DNA of 28,293 nucleotides from Chara braunii (taxonomy: Eukaryota; Streptophyta; Charophyceae; Charales; Characeae). Location: positions 2,845,183-2,873,475 of the forward strand of contig BFEA01000037.1 of the NCBI GenBank assembly GCA_003427395.1, written 5' to 3'. Below, piece after piece: positions 1 to 9,929 of this stretch (the first letter of the stretch is position 1; every line of letters begins with the position of its first letter). The notes below the pieces were generated by a model, which was not told the DNA's origin, searched no databases, and was given only the letters and a program-made list of their open reading frames with translations. The translations under genes were made by a program, and so were the position numbers.

Positions 1-80
1 CCCCGCGGTGGGGGTCCGGAGGTCAAACCCCTGCCCCGGCTTTGCCCCCGGGGGCCCCCGCGTGACAACCCTGACTACAG

Positions 81-1425
81 TCACTGCAGCAGTCGCTGCA
101 ACCGCTCGGCCGCCAGCATGTCCGTGTTGTGGTGATGGACACAACGACGGTGGTCGTGGTGGGTGCATGTTTCTCGCCGGACCCTCCGCAAAAACAGTTG
201 TCGTCTGTTGGTCTGAGGCCTCATCCCCTCGGATATCGCTGCGTGACGACCCTGACCATCGAGGGCTCTCAGGCACCCACCTCGGAGGCGACACGACTCC
301 ATCTCGTGGTTGGCGGGGTTCGGCGAGTCGCTCCTCCGGCCCGTGTGAACATAAGGGTCCTCCATCCCAGCGCGCTCCAACTGCTTTGGATCAAGACCGG
401 GCGGGATGGACTCCCCCTGACTCTCGTCCAACTGGCCACCCATATGGCCCACGTCGGCGTAAAACGACAACGGGGGCCTCACAATCAACACAAGGGACAT
501 ATCTCCCACTGACTCCCGAGGAGGGGACGATCGTGCCTCCTCGTCAACATGGACCCCACCCTCTATGACAGGATTGTGTCTTGCACCAGCGTCACTGCCT
601 GACGGTTAGTGCGCAACCCCACCTTCTCCCCCAAAACATCATCCCCCATCTGCGAAGCGCCCTGGGCTTCCTACGACACCTACATCCCACCCTCCATGCC
701 TGCCGCACAAAGGCCAATGATGACCCTATCAATGATATCCTCCTGGCGGGCCTCTCCCTCGTCACCGTCGTCCTAGTTGTCGGCTCTTGCGTCATCTCCG
801 TGCGATTGGCCACCAGTGCCACCACTGCTCTCGGGTCTACGCTCCCCCTCCACGGCGTCCATGCCACAATCACTCTCCACACCAACGGTCGGTCCACCTC
901 TGTTCATATGTGAACACCTCTGTTCATCTGTGAACCAGGACAAGTCTGTACTTTGTCCATCTCCAACTCCCTTAACCTGCGCTGCTCGGGCTCATATGCC
1001 TCTCTCCCCTCCCAACTCGGCATAGACTTCAACCATGCCTCCTCCTCACGATCAAGGAGGGGGTCCCTCTCCTCGACCGTCTCTGCTCTCACATCTCGCT
1101 TGTGCACGGACTCATCCAGTAATCCGACACGTAAGACAGGCGATCCACCATGAGAGCCACCGATGTCGAAATCGCTGGTGCACAATGAAGATGGTCTGTC
1201 GTGATGGTCCTAACGATCACGCCCAAGTGATGGAGTGAGCGGATTCCGCTCCCCAACTGGGATGTCGTCTAGGTGTTGCGACTGCGCACCGCTATGCCCT
1301 GCTAACCTCGCCGATCGATGTAGGTGTTGTGAACAGTCGAACGATCTTGATAGTGTCACTTGCTTTGCACGTCCATCCTTCATCTGTGCCTGCGGTTCTC
1401 CTTGGGACACCCAAATCCATGCCAC
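81..1425 (-). pseudogene. Degraded minus-strand coding relic, family unknown
   Basis: Read on the minus strand, 1425 down to 904 is one frame with a single internal stop near 1212. It encodes a hydrophilic stretch rich in Glu, Arg and Asp (for example EERDPLLDREEEAWLKS). Below about 930 the same style of protein continues in another frame (GMDAVEGERRPESSGG, then an Asp/Glu/Gly-rich part with scattered stops), and charged sequence continues in the frame open from 509 to 81. The break near 910-930 coincides with a 20-bp tandem duplication, which shifts the frame. The plus strand also has long open frames here, but they look like GC-rich shadows with odd composition. I recognise no domain. A retroelement Gag-like or transposon accessory protein is possible given the neighbours; a decayed host gene cannot be excluded. 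Confidence 0.4.
895..934. repeat. 20-bp tandem duplication
   Basis: The 20-bp unit CACCTCTGTTCATATGTGAA at 895-914 is repeated at 915-934 with one substitution (A at 908, C at 928). Because 20 is not a multiple of three, it shifts the minus-strand frame: the same short MNRG peptide is encoded twice in different frames, once before a stop and once leading into the downstream charged stretch. Confidence 0.9.
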
Positions 1426-2540
1426 TCACCCTGTACTAGTTTCATTTTCTAGTTCCGCCAGTGGCACGGTTTCCGCATGACCCAATTTTGAACTATTTTT
1501 ATTTGGGTCCATCTAGTCCCCGGCGTCGTCCCCGGTGACGTCCCTTTTTTTTTTTTTGAGACTCCCTAGTCCCGACAGTCCCAATCGCTGCCTCTCATGT
1601 GCCTCAAGTGCCGTGATTATTTTCGGCCGCGAGATCCACCATCTTGCAGTCGCCATTTACCGTCTCCATTCGCCCCAAGTCTGAGGCACTCTTTTTTAGT
1701 GTTTTGAGCGTGCCAAGGCCCATTTTCTTGTGGTCTGGGCACCCCCATGCAGTCCGTTATTTCTCGGACTGCCATAATGGGCATTTTCCTAGTCCCATTG
1801 GCCCACAACTTACCCCAAACTGAAACAAAATGAAACGACCAATTTTCAAGTGCATCTGACCCCAATGTTGGCTCCGGATGTACCTAAGATATGTATTTTC
1901 AAGGATATGTGTGCTAGTGGAGGATCTTTGTGGTGTGGTTTATATGTTTTGGATTCTGTGAGACAGATGTGTACTAGTAACAAATGGCATGCGGACGTTT
2001 GTACGGCATTGGATATGACATGTTGTTCATTTCATGCATTAGTTGTACTTGGTTTTCCCTCCTGGTACTGTGATAGTTTGCGATGAGTCTACGAATCTAC
2101 ATCTCACATGATCTAAGTTGTGCATCTTTGTTCATAACGTGGTGCGTTTTATTGCATGTGTAAGGACCTCTGTCTTTTTTAATATGATGCATCGTCTCAT
2201 AAATTGAAAACTCCAATACTTCTAACAATTAACCTGTATTATATTTAATGAAACCATCAATTCCAGATTGTGGTGTTGCGCTATCATGTATGTCACAATG
2301 TGTTTTATGTGCCACCCATTTGTCGGTTCACAAAGTCCACTCCCCCAATGCAGACAAACCAAACCCCCAAAAGGGCCAAAACCCGTTCGTTGGAAAGACC
2401 TGCCCCCCATCAGACATCCCCATACAGTACACAACTCCTATAATTCCCACATACAGTGCGTACACCTCATAACACTCCCCCCCCTTCCCAACTTCCACAA
2501 CACACCCCCAAGTTCCCCAACACAACCCAAAGGCTCAAAA
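1426..2540. other. Non-coding stretch, no gene recognised
   Basis: No open frame here has a recognisable domain. A 13-T run lies at 1545-1557. From about 1850 to 2300 the DNA becomes AT-richer than the left flank, and from about 2330 it turns strongly A/C-rich on the plus strand. Short open frames in several phases show low-complexity translations. I see no RNA gene or element boundary that I can support. Confidence 0.5.
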
Positions 2541-2922
2541 CCACCACCCAACCCCGAGTTGTAAACCACAAAAACCGGCACAGCAAAGACCCCCAAATCC
2601 CCACACCCCACGCCCCTTACAACCCACCCATTTCGAACCCCACCCTATTCGCTGGCCTAACACACTCAAAACATCCAAGAAAAATTAACCCCTCTCCCCC
2701 CCCCCCTTCTCCCCTATACCACCCAACCCCAATCCACAACACATCCCCAACCACCACCCAACCCAAGTTGTAAACCACAAAAACTGCGCACAACAAAGAC
2801 CCCCAAATCCCGGCACCCTAAATCCCACACCCCACGCGGCCACGCCCCCAACAACCCACCCATTTCGAACCCCACCCCATTCGCTGGCCTAACACACTCA
2901 AAACATCCAAGAAAAATTAACC
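2541..2922. repeat. Diverged direct repeat in A/C-rich DNA
   Basis: Copy 1 (about 2541-2692) and copy 2 (about 2751-2922) share long blocks, including CCACCACCCAACCC, GTTGTAAACCACAAAAAC, AAAGACCCCCAAATCC, ACAACCCACCCATTTCGAAC and ACACACTCAAAACATCCAAG. They differ by substitutions and by an insertion of about 20 bp in copy 2. The start-to-start period is about 210 bp. The whole stretch is extremely poor in G on the plus strand. Both copies end at the same AAAAATTAACCCC motif, so this is a true duplication and not only biased composition. Confidence 0.85.
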
Positions 2923-2938
2923 CCCCCCGACGATAGTA

Positions 2939-2953
2939 TTTTTTTTTTTTTTT
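2939..2953. repeat. 15-T homopolymer
   Basis: A run of 15 T closes the A/C-rich repeat block. It could be the poly(A) tail of a minus-strand retrotransposed sequence or a simple slippage tract; nothing decides between them. Confidence 0.7.
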
Positions 2954-3889
2954 GTGAACACGCACCTTATCACCTATTACACACCCCCACTCTTGAGTAG
3001 TCACTTTGTGTCGACGTTCCCAGGCATCTAGTTGAGGAGCGTGTCTAAAGGTGTGCAATCCGGCCCACCCCTGTGCCCCAAGTCAACGCCGAACCTACCA
3101 GCCCCTGCACTTTATTTATCCGTGGATGCAACGAGCCTTACACCCGGTTCGATCTGGCTTATCAGGAGGCATTTAAGGAGATCCCTCGTAACTCCTCAGG
3201 AATTATTTAACGTCGCAGACAGGACGACTATCGCAGCCAGAATCAACACCGAGTCCCCGCCATAAATATTTAAAAACGGTCAGGTAAGCGTCTGTTCAAA
3301 GGGCTGGCATGCCCTGCATGACCTCTATTGCGCAGCAGCAGAACCAAGAACTTGCGGCAAAGCATGCGTGTACTAGTCCCAGCGGGTGGGCATGGTGATC
3401 GTGACCCGAGTGCTTCGTCCAGAGCCCTTCAGAGGCATCGCCCATCTCCCACCAGCTTGGTGCCCAGGAAGAATGTCGACTCTCAAGGTTGAGCACTTGC
3501 GACACCTCACACTGAAAGGACTCTCAAGACAAGACTCACTTCCTGACGGTAAGAAGTAATGAAGAGGGTAGATAAGGAAGGAAGCAACATACCTCATAAT
3601 GCTGCCCCCAACCACAGATTTCTCACCGCCAACCTGATGTTCATTTATGATGATCGGTCCTTGCCTCGGCACAACCAACAATAGAATGCAGTTCCACCTC
3701 GGCTTAAATGCCACATCAGCGAGCTCTCATCATCCAGCATACGCACCTAATGTCACCACATAGCTTCGTGGCGCGCCTATACGACCCTGGGCCGCCTTAC
3801 GTTCAACGCCCAAGCCTTATCACTGCCCCACACCTAATGCGAAGCACCGAACAGCTATTGCGAAGAACCAATGAGCGTAGTTCAAACCA
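2954..3889. other. Non-coding; right part is probable internal region of a minus-strand LTR element
   Basis: No frame carries a recognisable protein. The part next to the primer-binding-site complement at 3890-3901 (about 3296-3889) would be the 5' internal leader of a retroelement read leftwards. It has no Gag-like frame, so the element is non-autonomous (TRIM/LARD-like) or badly degraded. The left part (2954-3295) has no recognisable content. Confidence 0.4.
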
Positions 3890-3901
3890 GCTCTGATACC
3901 A
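3890..3901 (-). promoter_or_regulatory. Primer binding site for initiator tRNA-Met (minus-strand element)
   Basis: GCTCTGATACCA is the exact complement of TGGTATCAGAGC, the 12-nt PBS that pairs with the 3' end of initiator tRNA-Met in many plant LTR retrotransposons. It sits three bases from the TGCA terminus of an LTR-like sequence at 3905, as expected for a PBS next to a 5' LTR. The element therefore reads leftwards, with its 5' LTR to the right of 3904. The match is seen directly; assignment to an element class is inference. Confidence 0.75.
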
Positions 3902-3904
3902 AAT

Positions 3905-3930
3905 TGCAAGGAAAATGAGCAATAGCGAGA
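3905..3930 (-). mobile_element. LTR terminus (U5 end) shared with 15373
   Basis: TGCAAGGAAAATGA followed by CAATAGCGA marks the end of an LTR whose minus-strand sequence terminates in ...TTGCA, immediately next to the PBS. The same 26 bases, with one mismatch (G/C at position 15), start again at 15373. The distal LTR end could not be found by eye; the LTR could run through about 4100-4450. Confidence 0.6.
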
Positions 3931-4460
3931 TGACAATATTCAGATTGCACAATCACATTGAAAGCTAGATCGTATCACAGTGTTTAGAAAGCAGCATTGC
4001 ACCAATATGACACCAATGGAGAATCGTAGCACTGAAGACCAATGTTAATGAGAGCTTGTTCTCGCCACCACCAACATATGTATCCAGTCCCTATCTCCCT
4101 ACTTGGCTCTCGTCGCCCAGCCTACTCCCTACACAGCTACTACTAGCCTACTAATTGACAATGCAACTGTTGAAGTCAGCAGCCTCCGAAGTACATCATC
4201 ATCATCCTTCTCTCCCTCTCTCCCTTGTCTTACTCCCACATCTTCCTTCTTGAAACCCGAAGACCACCCCTGCGCCTCACTGTACATCCAAGCCCGCCAG
4301 CTATGGAGGCTGGGATATGGCGCTGCCCTCAGCAGCACCCTCCTTGCACGACCGCATGTGCTTGCACTTCGCCTCTCAGTGCTAGCAGCAGCCCACGAGC
4401 TTGAGCTCCAGCAGCGCTGCCGTCAGGATGCGAGTGCCCGAATGAATGGCTAGGTAGCGA

Positions 4461-4483
4461 GCTCTTTCCTATATGGAAAGAGC
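4461..4483. repeat. Perfect 9-bp hairpin
   Basis: GCTCTTTCC, loop TATAT, GGAAAGAGC: a perfect 9-bp inverted repeat. No run of T follows it, and it belongs to no recognised gene. It may be a remnant of a foldback element. Confidence 0.7.
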
Positions 4484-4772
4484 CTGCCTCATTTGGAAGT
4501 CTGGCTGGACTGGCCTGGGCCCAGAAGCTTCCGGTAGGCCCCAGGACGTTGCACCTCTCTTGCAGCTACTAAGCCGCATTCGGTTGGGCCTCCCAACTGT
4601 CTGTGTATGAGGCTGCCTTTCTCGTCCAGGGCCTGCATCATTTTGGAAAGGCCTGGAAGATCGGCGAAAGTCTTGCTGCTCGGCCTGTGTTTTCCTCAAC
4701 CAACTGGCGCGACGAAATTGCCTGGACCCCAAATACGAAATTGAAGGCCGAGGGCCTTTCGTGATTTGCTAG

Positions 4773-4795
4773 GCCCGCCTTCACTTAGGGCGGGC
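4773..4795. repeat. GC-rich 7-bp hairpin
   Basis: GCCCGCC and GGCGGGC are separated by a 9-nt loop. No function can be assigned. Confidence 0.5.
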
Positions 4796-5265
4796 ACAAA
4801 TGCAACAGGGGGCCCTTAGGCCAGCCGAGGACCCAGATCCTCGCACTATCTTGATTAGAGCACGAATTTCCCAGACTGCATTTCCGGGAAAAAGAGATTA
4901 GCTCCAATTTTTTTTTTCTTTTTTTTTTTCTTGATTGCACAAATAAGGTATCTCTCTCCTTTGCTGTGGAATGCTAACAGTGTTGGGAAGGCTCTGTGGT
5001 GATCTTGTTCAAGAACGATTTTGTATTTTGTTCGGGTTCCAGGCTCAGACGTAGCCGTTCAGTTGACTGTGTTGGCTGTTTGCCTGAGCCTGAAACCTCC
5101 CAGACTGTTCTCTGACATTTGGCACTACCTGCCGTGTAACCCATACCTTTAAAACAACAAAGTCTAACTCCCGTTATCTGAGTTCTGGGTGTGAACGGTA
5201 ATCTGAGTTATTTTACTTTTATTGTATGTGTATCTATTTGACAAATAAAACGTTAAAAGACCAGA

Positions 5266-6797
5266 ATGGCGGAGGAGGTAAAGAAGGAGCTTGGTGAAAC
5301 ATCCACACCTGATGGAGAGGGGAAACAAGAAAAGGTAGTGGAGGACCCGGTGGACGCTGCCTTGCGAGCAGCAAAGGAAATTGCTGCCAAAGCTCAAAGG
5401 GAAGTGGAAAGAATTGAGAGAGAAAAGGCAGAAGCGGTCCAGAAAGGAAAAGCAGCATCCAGACAAGCTGAGCTGCTGGAGAGCTTTGAGAAGGCCAAGT
5501 CTGATGTCCGTATTTCTGACATTGTTCAGAATCTTGCAGAGTGGGCCCTGCTCGAATCCACTCGTACCAGGAATATTTTTTCGGCCTGGGGTGACAGGAT
5601 TACAGCCGTAGAGACCAGATTGGCCTCGATGGACGCCACCCTGCAACGACTATCAGATGCCTTCTTCAGGCACTTCCGTCCATCTCCTACCCCTACTCCT
5701 ACTCCTACCCGTCCCCCCACTCCTCCTCCTACCCTCCACCTGTGACCTCACCACCACAGCAACCCCATCCTGGCATAGTGCCCACCCCGGGACCGAATTC
5801 TGGCTATGTACAGTCTGAACCGCGGTTTTCCAAGATGACCCAGCCTGACAAGTTCACTGGGGAAGACCCCAAAGTGGACATCTCAAATTGGATAGCCCAA
5901 ATGAGGTCGTGCCTCAGGGGTTATACCTGTCTAGAAGTGGACAAGGTACGTGCCACAATGGCTCTCCTGGTAGGGGCTGCGCTGAAGTGGGAAACTTCTA
6001 AGGTCAACAAGGCCAAGAAGCAGCTAGACCATTAGATTGTTGTGATTGGTTTGGACACTATCTTTGAGGGTCTAGAAAAAAGATTTGTTGATAAGGAAAA
6101 GGCCCGCAAGGCCGCTGATGAGCTTGTGAGACTAGGCCAAGGTAAATGGCGAGGATCTCTCTCCAAGCTCTAAGCTGAGTGGGAACGACTAACATCAATT
6201 GTTGGCCTGGAAATGTCTGAGCAGGACAAACTGACATGGTTTATCAGAGCTACTGCAGACATATATTCCAAGGCCCTGTACACTGCAGGCCACAAGGATT
6301 GGATGTCTTTTGACGGGGCAGCACTGGACATGGAGGTCACCCTTCATCTCCAGTCCTCTTCCCATAAGGGAAGCACCTCCTCTTCCCAGAGCAGGAGAAA
6401 GGAAAAGGGGGGATTTTATGCTGCAGGTTCTGATGATGACTCTGCTGGCTCTGACCAAGGGGGATCTGCACCCCCAACTGGTCTAGATTCAGGAGACGCA
6501 TCAGATCAGGCCGTCCTGCTGTTGGGTCAGACTCTGATGAGCTTCATACGTCGGTTTAAGCCCCGAAAGACCACCAGTCCCAAGGGTTCAGGCAAACGCC
6601 CAAGTGGCCAGTAGGCACCCAACCTCCCAAAGGGTGCCCAATGCCCAACTAATCCCATGAATCCGGCCATAGTCCCTTGGAGAGATCTTAAGATTGTAGA
6701 GGGAACATGGCAAAAGAGAAAGGATCAGGGAGTTTGTCTGCGTTGTGCAAAGAAGCACTTCGTCAAAGACTGCCCTCCATGGGGCAGCAAGAGTTAA
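5266..6797 (+). pseudogene. gag: Gag polyprotein part, broken
   Basis: The ATG at 5266 starts a 159-residue frame: an acidic N-terminus, an Ala/Glu/Arg/Lys-rich segment at about residues 30-75 with coiled-coil character, and a Pro/Thr repeat at about 140-157. The frame is lost in a CCTACT-type microsatellite (about 5686-5735). The protein resumes in the next frame, with a typical gypsy Gag stretch (KFTGEDPKVDISNWIAQM) and a capsid-like part. Stops lie at 6033, about 6171, 6612 and 6795. The knuckle at 6735-6773 reads CLRCAKKHFVKDC, spacing C-X2-C-X3-H-X4-C, one residue short of the usual X4. Gag would form the particle that packages element RNA. Slippage in the repeat is the likeliest cause of the first frameshift. 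Confidence 0.85.
5686..5735 (+). repeat. Pro/Thr-coding C/T-rich microsatellite
   Basis: Interrupted CCTACT/CCTACC repeats encode alternating Pro and Thr near the end of the first gag frame. The gag reading frame changes across this tract, consistent with repeat-length mutation. Confidence 0.7.
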
Positions 6798-6845
6798 AAA
6801 AATTGAGCAGGCCAGCAGAGGTAGCAGCCACTACATTCACCCTCA

Positions 6846-7352
6846 GTGGAAGGTGAATCAGTCCATAAGCTTGTGTGTTTGGAGGTTGTAACTGACTCTC
6901 TGTATTCGTACACTAAGCCCCTTTTGGATGAACCCTTATCTGAGGAAGAGACTGATCAACTCTGCTCCCTTCATCTCCAACTGAAGAAGAAGAGAAAAGT
7001 GAAGTCAGATCTGATATTTCTCAAACCTTTGATTAACAGAACGCCAATCAAGGCGTTGCTAGGCTGTGGTGCAACACGAAATTTCATCTCCCCTGTCGGG
7101 GTATAGAAACTTCATTTGGGACTCAAGGTCTCAGACCTTGAGCATCCCTTATGTATACAGGTTGGGAATGCCCAATCTGTTACAGTCCAACAGATCTTCA
7201 AAGGTGTGCTAGTCACCTTTGATGCCAAAGAAGAAGTCAGACATAGCCTGAACTTCTATCTGTTTCCACATTTGGCTTTTGATCTGGTTTTGAGCCTGAA
7301 ATGGTTAAGGGCAACTAATCCATGGATTGACTGGGTTGTGCCCAGTATTTAG
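6846..7352 (+). pseudogene. Retropepsin-like protease domain, catalytic Asp lost
   Basis: The motif ALLGCGATRNFISP at about 7054-7095 matches the active-site loop of plant gypsy proteases, usually written D-C-G-A-T-x-N-F, but the catalytic Asp codon is now GGC (Gly). A stop at 7104 and another at 7350 interrupt the domain. The conserved region after the flap, here FDLVLSLKWLRATNPWIDW, is present. The frame is the same as the second part of gag. An intact enzyme would cleave Gag-Pol inside the particle; this copy could not. The 5' boundary is approximate because the frame changes between 6795 and 6846. Confidence 0.85.
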
Positions 7353-7451
7353 TTAAAGACTGAACAGGGTGAGCTTAGACCTTGTGTCTTAGCAACAGAC
7401 TATCACCCTAAGACAAGTTGTTATTGCCTAAAGGCATCAAAATTCTACAAC

Positions 7452-8460
7452 TTGTCTAAACAAATTGACGATCAGAATCTCTTCGTGGCCTATGTGGCCC
7501 AAACTGATTCATCCACCCGTAAGTGTGACCCCATCATCCAAAAGGTGGTTCATGAGTATACTGAGTTAACTATGGAGCCTTTTGGACTTGTCCATAGGCA
7601 AACTAAACACCGCATTGAGACCCTCTTTGACTCTACCCCTCCTAAGGGCAGAGTATATAGGATGTCTCCTGCTGAGTTAGACGAGTTAAGGAAACAGTTG
7701 CAGTCACTAACTGAGAAGGGTTGGATCAGGTCCAGTTCATCTGAGTATGGAGCACCAGTTCTCTTTGTCCCAAAGGGAAATGGTGAACTCAGGATGTGGA
7801 TTGACTACAAGGGTCTGAATAAGATTCACTAGGAAGAGCTCAGAGCCCTTGCCTAGGATTGATGATCTGCTGGATATCGTGCAAGGCTGCAAAGTCTTCA
7901 TCAAAATCGATATGAAATCCGGTTATCATCAAATCGAAATGGCTGAGGACGATGTTCATAAGACTGCCTTCAAAACCCGGTATGACACCTACAAGTTTTT
8001 GTTCATGCCTTTTAGGTTATGCAATGCCCCAGGAACCTTCCAGACAGAAATGAATAAGATCTTCAAACCTTGTCTATATCGTTTTGTTGTGGTCTACCTG
8101 GATGATATTTTGGTGTTCAACAAAAATTTTGTTGACCATGCTGATCATCTCAAGAAATTATGCAGATTCTCATAGAAAACAAATTAAAAAAAAATACATA
8201 AAAGTCATATTTTGGTATGTTTTGTATTTGGGACATGTGATTTTTGCAGATGGTCTTTCCCATAAGCCTCCAAGATGGTTGTTGTTAGGGATTGGACCAC
8301 AACCACAGACTGTTAGGGACATTAGGTCTTTCATGGGTATGGCATCTTACTATAGGGAGTTTATTAGAAACCTCTCTACTATGACCACTCCCCTGACTAA
8401 CCTATTGCCAAAGAATGTTCCTTTCAGATGGGCACGTACATGTCAATTGGCTTTCTCTTG
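7452..8460 (+). pseudogene. Reverse transcriptase domain, frameshifted
   Basis: The first part ends with RSSSSEYGAPVLFVPKGNG and a WIDYKGLNKI motif, then meets a stop at 7830. A +1 frameshift at about 7828 leads to PRIDDLLDIV. Catalytic motif A is IKIDMKSGYHQIEM and motif C is VVYLDDILVF with both Asp intact; the F-x-x-APGTFQ palm motif is also present. A second frameshift near 8165-8215 moves into the frame carrying the thumb/connection motif (VRDIRSFMGMASYYREFIRN). The domain copies element RNA into DNA. The catalytic residues survive although the frame is broken three times. Confidence 0.93.
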
Positions 8461-8461
8461 A

Positions 8462-8850
8462 TTAAAGAAAGCCTTGACCCAAGCACCTGTGTTGAAACTC
8501 CCTGACCCTACTCTGCCATTTGTGTTGACCACTGATGCTAGTCAGTATGGTGTAGGGGCTGTCCTTCAACAAGATTACGGGTCTGGCCTGAAGCCTGTAG
8601 AGTTCATGAACAAAAAGATCAAGGCTCAAAGGATCCAGGCATTTATTTATGAGAAATAATTTTTTGCTCTTGTGTGTGCCCTCAAACAATGGAAACACTT
8701 CTTGGTGGGAAGACACTTCAAAGTCTATTCTGATCATTCGACCTTGCAGCGGATGAAGACCCAGGGGGAGCTGAATGATAAGTTGGCGAGGTACATTCAG
8801 TTCATTGACTGTTTTGACTTTGAACTAAAGCACAAAAAATAATATTATAA
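8462..8850 (+). pseudogene. RNase H domain, interrupted
   Basis: The frame contains PFVLTTDASQYGVGAVLQQD, the start of gypsy RNase H with its first catalytic Asp. A stop falls within the YEK motif at about 8657, where families usually read YEKE. Past it are FALVCALKQWKHFLVG and VYSDHSTLQ with the later catalytic Asp. Two adjacent stops follow at about 8840. The domain removes the RNA strand after copying. It continues the preceding RT frame after one stop. Confidence 0.88.
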
Positions 8851-9059
8851 CAGAGTTGCTAATGCACTTTCTTGTAGGTCTGACACTTTTGTTGCGATTG
8901 TTCAAACCTACTCGTTTGGAGACTCCACTCGTTAGGCCATTGCTCATGCGCTGCCTCAAGACCATGTCTTTGGCCCTATTGTCAGGAATCTGTAGGCTGA
9001 TCCCAATTCTGAGTCGGGCTATGCCCTGACTTCAGATCTCCTGTATACAATCAACGAAC

Positions 9060-9929
9060 GTGCGTCGTGCGGAACGCCTGTGTATCCCTGGTGATCGCAC
9101 GATCATAACCCATCTGATCTAAAAGAGTCATGATTCTCGTGGTCATTTGGGGTTTCTAAAGACTTATGCTGCCCTGATCCAATGCTTCTACTGGCCAAAA
9201 ATGAAAAAGGACATACTCCACTACTTAGAGACATGTGAGCTATGCCAAAGGAACAAGGTCCATAGACGACCTCCTATGGGCCTGCTCTAACCTTTACAAA
9301 TCCCTGAAGGTCCAGTTGAGTCTATGTCTAAAGACTTTACTGACTTAGGCAAGACCACCCCTCGAGGGATGAAACAAGTAATGGTATGTGTAGACCGGTT
9401 CTCTAAGTATGCAGAGTTTATCCCACTGCCTGCTGAGGCTAAAATGCTTCTTGTCAAAGAGGTATTCGCTGAGAGGTGGGTGAGTGTCCATGGACACCCA
9501 ATCTCCATTGTTAGTGACAGAGACCCACGCTTTTGCAGCGATGAGTGGCGATCCTTCTGTCAGGATTATCTCCACTCCAGGTTAAACATGACACCTGGTA
9601 GACATCCGGAAGCCAATGGACAGGCTGAAGTGATGAACCATATTTTGTTTCAGCTGCTGCACCCTGTGACCACACTAGATCAACAAGATTGGGACAAACA
9701 TCTATCTAGGGCACAACTCATGTTCAATGCTTTTGTTCATAGTACGATCGGTTTCACCCCCTACAAATTGCACCCGGGTAGAGACGTGAGACAACCTCTC
9801 GACAACATTATTGATAAGACTAAGCCCAGATTGACCCTTGGCACTGCTGAATTTGCCCGGAACTATGAAAAGGATTTAGAGAAGGCCAGAGCTAACATGT
9901 TCAAATCACAGAAAAGAATGATTGAATAG
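9060..9929 (+). pseudogene. Integrase: zinc finger and DDE core, interrupted
   Basis: After a frameshift near 9050, the frame reads ERLCIPGD, a stop at about 9120, then a zinc finger (SHDSRGHLG with H-X4-H, and CELCQ with C-X2-C). One stop at about 9288 precedes the core. The DDE residues are visible: Asp in KDFTDL, Asp in IVSDRDPRF, Glu in HPEANGQAEVMN. The frame is then open from about 9291 to the stop at 9927. The enzyme inserts the cDNA into the host chromosome. This is the best preserved block of the element, with the triad intact. Confidence 0.93.

Larger units (their letters stand above)
3931..5265. other. Non-coding: probable LTR body and 5' flank of the gypsy element
   Basis: A frame open across 4103-4453 encodes a Ser/Leu/Ala-rich peptide with no recognised domain, and I do not call it a gene. 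A (CAT)-type microsatellite lies near 4195-4208. The stretch at 4460-4860 carries small GC-rich inverted repeats. A T-rich run interrupted by C lies at 4908-4931. The 5' LTR of the gypsy element should end upstream of 5266, but I could not match any part of this region to the sequence after 10427. Confidence 0.4.

Noticed and set aside
8-568. Long plus-strand open frame at the left edge
   Set aside because: Three frames on both strands are open together in GC-rich DNA. The plus-strand translation has no domain, while the minus-strand reading joins into a longer charged region.
4103-4453. 116-codon Ser/Leu-rich frame
   Set aside because: Low-complexity translation, no domain, likely inside an LTR body.
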